DNA of 64,000 nt from NCBI RefSeq assembly GCF_001262505.1, contig NZ_KQ410743.1, forward strand, positions 36,068-100,067, read 5' to 3'. The first letter of the stretch is position 1; the number at the start of each line of letters is the position of its first letter. Under the pieces are notes generated by a model. The model was not told the DNA's origin. It was given only the letters and a program-made list of their open reading frames with translations, and did not search any database. Of the stretch, positions 41,588 through 49,981 are shown one piece after another. The position numbers and the translations under genes are program-made. The DNA is from Shinella sp. SUS2. Its GTDB lineage: Bacteria > Pseudomonadota > Alphaproteobacteria > Rhizobiales > Rhizobiaceae.

Positions 41588-42595
41588 ATGCTGACAGCCC
41601 TGCTCGCCCTCCCTTTCGCCCTTGCTCTTGCTGGCTACGCCTTCACGGCGTGGAAGGCACGAGCGATCGAGACGGCATTCCCCAACATCGGTGAGCTGGT
41701 CGATGTCGGCGGCTTTCGCATGAGCAGCGTGCTGGTGACCGCAGGCGCAGATGCCGATCTGCCCCCCATCGTCTTCATCCACGGCGCCAGCGGCAACCTG
41801 CGCGACCAGATGCATGCCTTCCGGACACAGCTGGAGGGCCGGGCGACAATGCTTTTCCTTGATCGGCCCGGCCACGGTTACTCGGAGCGCGGCGGGCCGG
41901 AAAACGCCTGGCCGGACGGGCAGGCCCACGCCATCGCACGCCTGATGGAGATACGGGGCATCGAGAGGGCGATCATCGTCGGCCACTCCTTCGGCGGCGC
42001 CATCGCCGCAAGCTTCGCATTGGAACATCCCGAGAAGACGGCCGGCCTGCTCTTCCTCGCCCCGGCCACCCACCCCTGGCCCGGCGGCATCGACTGGTAC
42101 TACGACGTTGCGAAAATGCCCGTCCTCGGCTGGCTCTTCACCCGCATCGTCGCGCTCCCTGCAGGCCTGTCCCGCATCGACAGCGGCACACGCTTCGTCT
42201 TCGCACCCAACAGGCGCCCCGACGACTACACAACAGAGACGGCCCCCGCCCTTGTTCTGCGCCCCGACGCCTTCCGCAACAACGCCACCGATGTCGCCAA
42301 TCTCCTGGACTATGTCCGCCGCATCCAGCCGCGCTACAGCGCGATCCATACACCGACGGTGATCATAACCGGCGACACGGACGGTGTCGTCTACGAGGAG
42401 ATCCATTCACGGGGGCTGGCGCATGACATAGCGGGATCGGAACTGGTCTGGATCCGCAATCTCGGCCACAAGCCGGACTATATCGTCACCGGTCTTGCAA
42501 TCGAGGCACTGGAAAAGATCGCCGGCAAGCCGCGCGACCTCCAGGAATCAGCAAGGCGGGCCGAGGCCCGCCTTGCGAAAGATCACGAGGAATGA
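41588..42595 (+). CDS. Alpha/beta hydrolase with N-terminal membrane anchor
   Basis: 335 residues from the ATG at 41588; a TTG seven codons earlier is also in frame and neither start has a good ribosome site. An uncleaved hydrophobic segment (LTALLALPFALALAGYAFTAW in two runs) is followed by the hydrolase core. The oxyanion motif is FIHGASGNLRDQM, the nucleophile elbow IIVGHSFGGAIAASFA (Ser), then the acid in IITGDTDGVV, and the catalytic His in RNLGHKPDYI. Substrate unknown. Its stop is 4 bases from the convergent pyk stop. Confidence 0.85.
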   Translation: MLTALLALPFALALAGYAFTAWKARAIETAFPNIGELVDVGGFRMSSVLVTAGADADLPPIVFIHGASGNLRDQMHAFRTQLEGRATMLFLDRPGHGYSERGGPENAWPDGQAHAIARLMEIRGIERAIIVGHSFGGAIAASFALEHPEKTAGLLFLAPATHPWPGGIDWYYDVAKMPVLGWLFTRIVALPAGLSRIDSGTRFVFAPNRRPDDYTTETAPALVLRPDAFRNNATDVANLLDYVRRIQPRYSAIHTPTVIITGDTDGVVYEEIHSRGLAHDIAGSELVWIRNLGHKPDYIVTGLAIEALEKIAGKPRDLQESARRAEARLAKDHEE

Positions 42596-42599
42596 TGGC

Positions 42600-44039
42600 T
42601 CAGACGCCGCTGACGCCGTCCGCCCCGATATAGGCGATACGCAGCATGTTGGTCGCGCCGGGCGTGCGCAGCGGCACGCCGGCCGAAATGATGATGCGGT
42701 CGCCCGGCTTGCCGAACTCTTCGGCGACGACGATGCGGCAGGCGCGGTTCACCATATCGTCGAGGTCCTCCGCATCGCCCGTGACGACGCAGTGCAAGCC
42801 CCAGACGACCGAGAGACGGCGCGCCGTCTCGATGACCGGCGACAGCGCCAAGACCGGCACATCCGGCCGCTCGCGCGCAGCGCGCAGGCCCGTCGTGCCC
42901 GAAGACGTGTAACAGACGATGGCCGACAGCTTCAGCGTCTCGGCGATCTGGCGGGCAGCCAGCGAGATGGCATCGGCGCCCGTTGCTTCCGGCGTCGAGC
43001 GCTGGGCATAGATGATGCCCGGATAGTGCGGGTCGCGCTCGACCTTGCTGGCGATCGAAGCCATGGTCGAGACGGCTTCGACCGGGTAGTCGCCCGAGGC
43101 GGATTCGGCCGACAGCATCACGGCATCGGCACCCTCGAAGACGGCGGTCGCGACGTCGGAGACTTCGGCGCGGGTCGGCACCGGTGCGGAGATCATCGAT
43201 TCCAGCATCTGCGTGGCGACGACGACCGGCTTGCCGGCGCGGCGGCAGGCGCGGATAAGCTGCTTCTGCAGGCCCGGAACGGCTTCCAGCGGCATTTCCA
43301 CGCCGAGGTCGCCACGCGCCACCATGAGCGCGTCGGACAGTTCGATGATCTCGTCGATACGCTCGATCGCCTGCGGCTTTTCGATCTTCGACATCAGGCC
43401 TACGCGGCCGCGGGCCACCTTGCGCACTTCGGCAAGATCCTCCGGGCGCTGGATGAAGGAAAGCGCCACCCAGTCGACACTGCCGGTAGCCAGAACCGCA
43501 TCGAGGTCGACACGGTCCTTCTCGGTCAGCGCGCCGACACCGAGCAGCGTGTCGGGCAGGCTGACGCCCTTGCGGTCGGAGATCTTGGTACCGGAGACGA
43601 CCGTGCAGACGATGGACTTGCCATCGGAGGTTTCGGCGCGCAGATGCAGCTTGCCGTCGTCGATCAGCAGGCGATGGCCGGGTTTGACGGCTTCGAGGAT
43701 TTCCGGGTGCGGCAGGTAGACGCGTGTGTTGTCGCCGGGCACATCCTTGTTGTCGAGCGTGAAGGTCTGGCCGGGCTTCAGCTCTTCCGAGCCGTTGGCG
43801 AACTTGCCGACGCGCAACTTAGGCCCCTGGAGATCGGCAAGAATGCCGATCGGGCGACCACAGCGGGCTTCCACCGCGCGAATGCGGCTGATCAGCGTGC
43901 GCATCACGTCGTGGCTGGCGTGGCTCATATTGATGCGGAACAGATCGGCCCCGGCCTCATGCAGCTTCTGGATCATCTGCTCATCGGACGATGCGGGTCC
44001 GAGCGTGGCGAGGATTTTGACTTTTCTGTTCCGTCTCAT
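42600..44039 (-). CDS. pyk: Pyruvate kinase
   Basis: Final glycolytic kinase, 479 residues. KVKILATLGPASSDEQMI, FRINMSHASHD, ILADLQGPKLRVGKF, VMVARGDLGVEM in its local form (LMVARGDLGVEMPLE), and VVVATQMLESM with the C-terminal domain intact. Its ATG overlaps the stop of the DUF1036 gene (TGATG), so the two are coupled. Confidence 0.97.
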   Translation of the reverse strand: MRRNRKVKILATLGPASSDEQMIQKLHEAGADLFRINMSHASHDVMRTLISRIRAVEARCGRPIGILADLQGPKLRVGKFANGSEELKPGQTFTLDNKDVPGDNTRVYLPHPEILEAVKPGHRLLIDDGKLHLRAETSDGKSIVCTVVSGTKISDRKGVSLPDTLLGVGALTEKDRVDLDAVLATGSVDWVALSFIQRPEDLAEVRKVARGRVGLMSKIEKPQAIERIDEIIELSDALMVARGDLGVEMPLEAVPGLQKQLIRACRRAGKPVVVATQMLESMISAPVPTRAEVSDVATAVFEGADAVMLSAESASGDYPVEAVSTMASIASKVERDPHYPGIIYAQRSTPEATGADAISLAARQIAETLKLSAIVCYTSSGTTGLRAARERPDVPVLALSPVIETARRLSVVWGLHCVVTGDAEDLDDMVNRACRIVVAEEFGKPGDRIIISAGVPLRTPGATNMLRIAYIGADGVSGV

Positions 44040-44572
44040 CAGTTCTGGCTTTCCTGGGTCCCTGGCGTATCTGAGAGCTGCACCATCCAGCTCCCCTGTC
44101 GGCCCGTGTCATATTCCTTGAAGCCCATGCGCTGGAAACCGCGTGCGAAACAGTCCTGCACGCCGGTGATCTTGAACTCGTTCTCGGCGACGCACATGTT
44201 CACGTCACCGGTCCAGCGGCCGCCGCGAGCGGCGTCTTCGGCATAGAGATAGTAGTAGCGCGATTGCAGCTCACCCTCGATCAGCGTGGCGCAGGTGGTC
44301 GCGGGAACCTGCCACCAGCCTTCGGTCATCCAGCCTTCCTTGGCACGGTAGCCGATAGCGACGCCGACAAGGTTCTGCGTGCCGTTGCACACGCGGAAGT
44401 CGGCTTTCGCCGTATCCGGCACGGACAGGGCGGCAAATCCGGCAAAGGCGAAAAGGCCGGCCTGGAAGAGGCCGCGGGCTTTCGGGAAAAACGGGCGATG
44501 GCTCTTGGCTCTCACGGCTTCCGATGCAACTCCGTTGATTTGAATAAGCGCTTTCTTGCGACGGCAGGGCAT
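44039..44572 (-). CDS. DUF1036 family exported protein
   Basis: 177 residues from ATG 44572. The N-terminus is basic with an internal hydrophobic stretch (LFQAGLFAFAGFAALSV) ending near AKADF, a probable signal for export. The DUF1036 domain has FRVCNGTQNLVGVAIGY, GWMTEGWWQVPATTCATLI in short form, and FKITGVQDCFARGFQRMGF, with paired cysteines. Function unknown. It is always just upstream of pyk in rhizobia as far as I know, and here overlaps it by one base. Confidence 0.85.
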   Translation of the reverse strand: MPCRRKKALIQINGVASEAVRAKSHRPFFPKARGLFQAGLFAFAGFAALSVPDTAKADFRVCNGTQNLVGVAIGYRAKEGWMTEGWWQVPATTCATLIEGELQSRYYYLYAEDAARGGRWTGDVNMCVAENEFKITGVQDCFARGFQRMGFKEYDTGRQGSWMVQLSDTPGTQESQN

Positions 44573-44709
44573 GAATGTCAACGCAACACTAATCGATTAC
44601 AATTTCACGACAGGAGAAGGAATCTTTCCTGAAAGGCGAGAGGCTGCGCTTGCGGCTCCCATCGCCCCATGCGATCAGTCGGCATGAGCGGCGCAATTCG
44701 GCAAAAGGC

Positions 44710-45498
44710 ATGCAGGATCACTCCCCCTTCGAAATCATTGACGGCGACCTCGGCCTCGGGCTCGTCATCCTGGCGGACCACGCCACCCATCATCTCCCCC
44801 AACGCTATGGCCGCCTCGGCCTGCCGGACAGCGCCTTTGAGCGCCATATCGCCTACGATATCGGCGTCGAGGGCGTGGTGCGCGGCCTCAATGCCCGGCT
44901 GAATGCGCCGGTCGTCATGAGCCGCTTTTCCCGTCTCCTGATCGACCCCAATCGCGGCGAGGACGATCCGACACTCATCATGCGCATTTCCGACGGCGCG
45001 ATCATTCCAGGCAATCATCCAATCACATCAGAAGAATGGCAATACAGGCTGGAAACCTTCCATCGCCCCTATCACGATGCCGTGTCCCGCACGATCGGCG
45101 CCGTTGCCGACAAGACCGGCAAGGCGCCGCTCGTCCTTTCCATGCATTCCTTCACGCCGGCCTGGAAGGGTGCCGCCCGCCCCTGGCAGGTCACCGTGCT
45201 CTGGGACAGCGATCCCCGCGCCGTGCACCCGCTGCTGGCGGCGCTTGAAGCGCCCGGCGACGTCGTGGTGGGCGACAACGAGCCCTATGACGGGGCGCTG
45301 CGCGGCGACACGATGTTCCGCCACTGCATGAAGCCCGGCATTCCGCATGCCCTCATCGAAATCCGCCAGGACGAGATCGGCGATGCGGCAGGCATTGCCC
45401 GCTGGGTGGAGCGCCTCGCTCCGGTCTTCGCCCGGTTGAATGCGGACGAGACGCTGCACACCTATGCCGTATTCCCCTCCCGCACGGGACCCTATTGA
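44710..45498 (+). CDS. N-formylglutamate amidohydrolase family protein
   Basis: 262 residues from ATG 44710 (MQDHSPFEIIDGD). FGase-fold motifs: VILADHATHHLPQRY in place of the usual SHAGR-type start, IAYDIGVEGVVRGLN, SRLLIDPNRGEDDPTLI, HRPYHDAVSRTI, VLSMHSFTPAWKG. Members hydrolyse N-formyl-L-glutamate in histidine breakdown, but no hut genes are near, so the true substrate is open. It is followed by DUF1244 and gapR on the same strand. Confidence 0.88.
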   Translation: MQDHSPFEIIDGDLGLGLVILADHATHHLPQRYGRLGLPDSAFERHIAYDIGVEGVVRGLNARLNAPVVMSRFSRLLIDPNRGEDDPTLIMRISDGAIIPGNHPITSEEWQYRLETFHRPYHDAVSRTIGAVADKTGKAPLVLSMHSFTPAWKGAARPWQVTVLWDSDPRAVHPLLAALEAPGDVVVGDNEPYDGALRGDTMFRHCMKPGIPHALIEIRQDEIGDAAGIARWVERLAPVFARLNADETLHTYAVFPSRTGPY

Positions 45499-45508
45499 GG
45501 CCAAGACG

Positions 45509-45814
45509 ATGACCGAGCTCAGCAAGGAACAGCAGACCGAGTTCGAGGCCGCCGCCTTCCGGCGCCTCCTCAAGCATCTCGGCGAGCGCAGCGACGTGCA
45601 GAACATCGATTTGATGAACCTCGCCGGCTTCTGCCGCAACTGTCTGTCGAACTGGTACCGCGAGGCGGCGAACGAAGCGGGCGTGCCGCTCGACAAGGAG
45701 GCGTCCCGCGAGATCGTCTACGGCATGCCTTACGAAGAATGGCGCGCGCGCCACCAGCGCGAGGCGAGCGAGGCACGGAAGGCCGCCTTCGAGGTGAACC
45801 GCCCGAAGGAATGA
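45509..45814 (+). CDS. DUF1244 family protein
   Basis: 101 residues from ATG 45509. FRRLLKHLGERSDVQNIDLMNLAGFCRNCLSNWYREAA in short runs is the DUF1244 core, with the conserved cysteine pair FCRNC and VYGMPYEEWRARHQ. Function unknown; widely conserved in proteobacteria. It begins 10 bases after the amidohydrolase stop, so the pair should share a transcript. Confidence 0.88.
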   Translation: MTELSKEQQTEFEAAAFRRLLKHLGERSDVQNIDLMNLAGFCRNCLSNWYREAANEAGVPLDKEASREIVYGMPYEEWRARHQREASEARKAAFEVNRPKE

Positions 45815-45911
45815 GCCTTACCCCCGTGAAAATCGGCGGGAGGCCTTGATCTTGCCGGAAGTTCGCGGCAAGTCACGGCCTTCGAATTTTATCCCACCCA
45901 AGGAGAAGACC

Positions 45912-46175
45912 ATGTCGGATGCCCACGGCGTCGCCCGCGACCAGCTTCGCGCGTTCATCGAGCGCATCGAGCGCCTCGAGGAAGAAAAGAAAACCATCGC
46001 CGACGACATCAAGGACGTCTATGGCGAAGCCAAGGGAACCGGCTTCGATGCCAAGATCCTGCGCAAGGTCATCCAGATCCGCAAGCAGGACAAGGACGAG
46101 CGCATGGAGCAGGAAGCCATCCTCGACACCTACCTGCAGGCCCTCGGCATGATCGAACTTCCGCCGGAAGCGTGA
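45912..46175 (+). CDS. gapR: GapR nucleoid-associated protein (DUF2312)
   Basis: 87 residues, ATG 45912 with AAGGAGAAG upstream. One helical protein: QLRAFIERIERLEEEKKTIADDIKDVYGEAKGTGFDAKILRKVIQIRK in shorter runs, ending LGMIELPPEA. This is DUF2312, whose Caulobacter member GapR binds overtwisted DNA ahead of replication and transcription and aids topoisomerases. The gene is in the conserved DUF1244-GapR neighbourhood. Confidence 0.92.
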   Translation: MSDAHGVARDQLRAFIERIERLEEEKKTIADDIKDVYGEAKGTGFDAKILRKVIQIRKQDKDERMEQEAILDTYLQALGMIELPPEA

Positions 46176-46250
46176 GCCGTCTCCCTCTTTTTCGCCATGC
46201 TCGGGTCAAGCCCGGGCATGGCGGCTGAGAAGAGGCAAGGTCAGACCACA

Positions 46251-46282
46251 AAAAACCCGCCGGATCGCTCCGGCGGGTTTTT
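46251..46282. terminator. Bidirectional terminator between gapR and the DUF882 gene
   Basis: A 14-bp perfect stem, AAAAACCCGCCGGA and its complement, with a TCGC loop, A-run on one side and T-run on the other. It can end both convergent genes. Confidence 0.9.
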
Positions 46283-46302
46283 TTAGGAATGATCGACGAA
46301 CC

Positions 46303-48096
46303 TTAGTTCTCGGCGCTCTGGAACTTGCGCACTTCCATGAAGTTGACGGCGGTTCCGCTGAAGCGGCCGGCATCGATCGACTTGCCTTCCGACTGGAAGC
46401 CGGCCATGTAGACCGTCGTCGGCGCGGCACGCAGCGTACGGCTGACGAAGCGCGGCGCCTTGACGGGCTTCGAAAGCGTCGCGACACGGCCCTGGGTCAG
46501 TGCCCATTGCGAGATGATCTTCTGCGTCAGCTTCGGCTCGGTGCGGATGGCACCGCGGCTTGCCGCATCGGCATCCTTCTTCTTCGGGCGGCCGCCCTTG
46601 GACATCGTCTCTTCCGCCGGCTTGCCGTCGAAGGCGTCGAGCCCGGCCAGCGAACGCGTGCCTCCGGCATTGGTGGAGACGAGCGCCGCCATTTCGACCG
46701 GACCGCCGGCAGTGCCATCCGTCGTCGGATCGGCAAGCGCGGCAAGCCCGGAGCGGTCGGCAGCGGTCGGCAGCGCGACATCGGCTTCCGCAGCCGCCAT
46801 CAGCGCGGTCTGCGTCTGGTCAAGCGAGACCTCAGGACGCAGGCCCGGCACTGGAACCATGGCCAGCTCCTCCGCATCCTCGACCGCCGCTTCGGCGGTC
46901 ATGACCGCACCAGGCTCGGCATCGCCGGGCTCGGTGCGCGCACCGAGCATGACGGGAAGCGGGATCTTGTAGGTCGCAAGGTCCTCGAATTCAGGCTTCT
47001 GCTCTTCGGTCGTCGCCGCTTCGAGGGCCGCAACGGCGCCGCTCGTCGTCGGAGCGACAAGGGCAAGCTCGCTCGTCGTCTCGGCGGCCTTGAAGGCGGG
47101 GCGGCTGCCCGGCACCGGCGCGTTGAAGGCAAGCTCCGTCTCGGCTTCCGCCACGACCGGCTTCTTTTCTTCGACGACCTTCGCCTTCGCGCCCGCACTC
47201 TCGCCGCCTTCATCGAAGCTGTCGGCAATGGTGGCGCTGCTGGCGATCATCTCGGGTTCTTCATCCTCGTCGCCGCCGCCGCCGAAGAGAGCGGCAAGGA
47301 AGCCGCCCTTGCGCTTGGACGCGGTCGGGCTCGAGCCGCCGCCGGCCACCTGGATCGAGTCCGCGCCGACGCGGCGCTTGTAGTCGGCCACCGCCTGCTG
47401 GTAGCCGGGCAGCGGCTTGCCGTCTGTCGGCACATGCATGGTCTTGCCGTCGGGGAAGAGGCGGGCAAGCTCCTGGCGGCTCATGCGCGGCCAGGCGCGC
47501 ACGCTGCCGACATCAAGATGCACGAAAGGCGAACCGGAGGTCGGGTAATAGCCGACGCCGCCGACCTGGAATTTCATGGCGGCCGCGCGCAGGTTTGCGA
47601 GCTTCACGCCGGGAATATAGAAGTCCATCGCCTTGCCGAGCATGTGCTGGCTCTTCTTCGCCACACCCTTGGAGCGCGAACGCAGCATGCCGTTGGTTGC
47701 CGGCGAGCGATAGGCAGAGACGACGTTGATGTAACCCTTGCCGCCGACCTTCTGGTAGACTTCCCACACGAGGTCGAGGAGCCGCGGGTCCATCTTCGTC
47801 GGCTCGTTGCGGCGCCAGTCGCGCAGGAACTGGTTGATCTGCTTCAGGCCGCGCGCATCGTAACGCCCGTTGCGCTTGAAGGTGATCTCGGCCTTTTCCT
47901 TGGTATGGATGAAATAGAGCTTGAGCGTGCGGTTGCCGCTCTCGGCCTGGACCGTCGCGGGAATGGCCGTGGGCAGGATGAGGGCAGCAGACAGCACAGC
48001 CGTGGACAATGCCTTAGGCAGCTTTTGCAACACTGTCTTGCAGAGGCTGCCCAGGGAGGCCCCGGGGCGCTTCATCGATGCGAACAAATTTGCCAA
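46303..48096 (-). CDS. DUF882 (M15-like) peptidoglycan-associated protein with long disordered tail
   Basis: 597 residues. A signal segment (about 25-50, AVLSAALILPTAIPATVQAE) precedes a DUF882 domain (about 55-215) with VYQKVGGKGYINVVSAYRSP, the zinc-type SQHMLGKAMDFYIPG and FVHLDVGSVRAWPRMSR. These are the ligands of M15-type cell-wall peptidases. Residues about 240-520 are Ala/Glu/Pro-rich and low in complexity. The last 60 residues are basic. Probably a periplasmic peptidoglycan amidase or carboxypeptidase; the tail is unusually long for the family. Confidence 0.83.
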   Translation of the reverse strand: MANLFASMKRPGASLGSLCKTVLQKLPKALSTAVLSAALILPTAIPATVQAESGNRTLKLYFIHTKEKAEITFKRNGRYDARGLKQINQFLRDWRRNEPTKMDPRLLDLVWEVYQKVGGKGYINVVSAYRSPATNGMLRSRSKGVAKKSQHMLGKAMDFYIPGVKLANLRAAAMKFQVGGVGYYPTSGSPFVHLDVGSVRAWPRMSRQELARLFPDGKTMHVPTDGKPLPGYQQAVADYKRRVGADSIQVAGGGSSPTASKRKGGFLAALFGGGGDEDEEPEMIASSATIADSFDEGGESAGAKAKVVEEKKPVVAEAETELAFNAPVPGSRPAFKAAETTSELALVAPTTSGAVAALEAATTEEQKPEFEDLATYKIPLPVMLGARTEPGDAEPGAVMTAEAAVEDAEELAMVPVPGLRPEVSLDQTQTALMAAAEADVALPTAADRSGLAALADPTTDGTAGGPVEMAALVSTNAGGTRSLAGLDAFDGKPAEETMSKGGRPKKKDADAASRGAIRTEPKLTQKIISQWALTQGRVATLSKPVKAPRFVSRTLRAAPTTVYMAGFQSEGKSIDAGRFSGTAVNFMEVRKFQSAEN

Positions 48097-48271
48097 CTCT
48101 TTCCCCGTCCGAAGGACAACGAACGTCCGTTATCCCAGATGACTGCCAATTGCGGTGAGAGCATGGCAAATACGCCACACTCGTCGTTGCGCACCCGTTA
48201 TAGTGAACAATCCACTAACAGGGAATAAACGGCAATCGAGAAATCGCAAGTGGCCGGGATTCAAGGGGTTT

Positions 48272-49804
48272 TTACGCAGCTTCTTTCAACGGATCGTCCG
48301 GGTCGATGCCATAATCCTTCAGTTTGCGATAAAGAGTCGAGCGGCCGATGCCCAATTTGCGGGCAACCTGGCTCATCTGGCCATGATAAAACTTCAGGGC
48401 AAAGCGGATCAGTTCCTCTTCCACATCGGCCAGCTTGCGCACGTGGCCGCCCTTGTCGACGCTGGCAATGGCGTTGTCCGGCCCGGTTTCGACGCTTGCC
48501 GAATCGTTCGGGCGAAAGTCCGGATAGACGCTGGGCAGGCGCGTTTCGGCGGCCGGCTCGGGCAGACGCTGGCTCGCCGATTCCCAGGTGACGACGCCGT
48601 CTTCGGCAAGGCCGTAGCCCGGAACCTGTGCGGCGATCTGCGGAAAATCAGCGGCGGTGAGTTCTGCGCCTTCCGAAAGCACGACGGCACGGAAGATGGC
48701 GTTTTCGAGCTGGCGGATGTTGCCCGGCCAGTCATAGGCGGTCAACAGCGCCATGGCGGCAGCGGAGACGCCAAGCGGGCGGGCGAGCTTCTGTTCGCCG
48801 GCAAAGCGCTGCACGAAGGCACGCACCAGAACCGGGATGTCCTCCTTGCGCTTGCGCAGCGCCGGGATCGTCACCGGGAAGACGTTGAGGCGATAGTAGA
48901 GGTCCTCGCGGAAGCGACCCTCGCGCACCTCGTTGATGAGGTCGCGGTTGGTCGCAGAGATGAGGCGGACGTTGACCTTCTGCGGGAAGCGGGCGCCGAT
49001 CGTCTCGATCTCGCCCTGCTGCACCGCACGCAGAAGCTTCACCTGCACTTCGAGCGGCAGGTCGCCGATCTCGTCGAGGAACAGCGTCCCGCCGTCGGCT
49101 TCCATGAACTTGCCGGTATGGCGCTCCGTCGCACCGGTGAAGGCGCCCTTCTCGTGGCCGAACAGGATGCTTTCGACGAGATTGTGCGGGATCGCACCGC
49201 AATTGACGGTAACGAAGGGCTTTTGCGCCCGGTCGCTGGCCGCCTGGATGGCACGCGCGACCATTTCCTTGCCGACGCCCGATTCGCCTTCCAGCACGAC
49301 GGGGATGTTCGACTGGGCGGCGCGGCGGCCAAGCTCGATGACGCGCAGCATTTCGGGGCTGGCCGAAACGATATCGTCGAAATGTACGGCCTCGCTGCGA
49401 CCTCGACGCCCGCCGCGGCCGCGGCCTTCGCGCTGGTCCATCTTCAGCGCATTGCCGACGGCAACGTTCAGCCGCTCCGGTGAGACCGGCTTCACCACGA
49501 AATCGAAGGCGCCGGCGCGCATGGCCATCACGACCGTCTCGATACCGCCCTGCCCCGTCTGCACGATGACGGGGATGGTGTTCTCCCGCTCGGCAAGCGC
49601 ATCGAGGAAGGCCGAGCCGTTCATTTCCGGCATCATCAGGTCGAGCAGGATCACATTGATCAGACCGCCCTTGCGATCGAGCAGATCGAGCCCCGCGCGG
49701 CCGTTTTCCGCCATATGGGCGACATGGCCGGAGCGCTCGATCATGTTCTTCAACAGCCTGCGCTGGACAGGATCATCGTCGATGACAAGAATATGGGCCG
49801 TCAC
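48272..49804 (-). CDS. Orphan sigma-54-dependent response regulator
   Basis: 510 residues from a GTG at 49804 with AAGGAGG upstream; the frame stays open to 50881 but only antisense to pepF. Receiver domain at the N-terminus (ILVIDDDPVQRRLL, phospho-Asp in VILLDLMMPEMNG). The AAA+ domain follows: GESGVGKE, GAFTGATERHTGKF for sigma-54 contact, GGTLFLDEIGDLPL, then YDWPGNIRQLENAIF. A Fis-type HTH ends the protein (QVARKLGIGRSTLYRKL). No histidine kinase is adjacent, so its signal is unknown; the layout is NtrC-like. Confidence 0.92.
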   Translation of the reverse strand: MTAHILVIDDDPVQRRLLKNMIERSGHVAHMAENGRAGLDLLDRKGGLINVILLDLMMPEMNGSAFLDALAERENTIPVIVQTGQGGIETVVMAMRAGAFDFVVKPVSPERLNVAVGNALKMDQREGRGRGGRRGRSEAVHFDDIVSASPEMLRVIELGRRAAQSNIPVVLEGESGVGKEMVARAIQAASDRAQKPFVTVNCGAIPHNLVESILFGHEKGAFTGATERHTGKFMEADGGTLFLDEIGDLPLEVQVKLLRAVQQGEIETIGARFPQKVNVRLISATNRDLINEVREGRFREDLYYRLNVFPVTIPALRKRKEDIPVLVRAFVQRFAGEQKLARPLGVSAAAMALLTAYDWPGNIRQLENAIFRAVVLSEGAELTAADFPQIAAQVPGYGLAEDGVVTWESASQRLPEPAAETRLPSVYPDFRPNDSASVETGPDNAIASVDKGGHVRKLADVEEELIRFALKFYHGQMSQVARKLGIGRSTLYRKLKDYGIDPDDPLKEAA

Positions 49805-49981
49805 TGGAACCTCCTTGCCTGAAGCGTGCGTCATGCACGCCCAAGGGAACTCAACACCAGGGGACCATGGCAGAAAGGGTTGAACATGCCGTTTTGAGAA
49901 AGGCTTGCATTTTAACCAACGCCGACGCAAGCAAGGGGCCGATCCGCCCACCTGCCCGCCCACCTGGAAGAGAGACAGACG

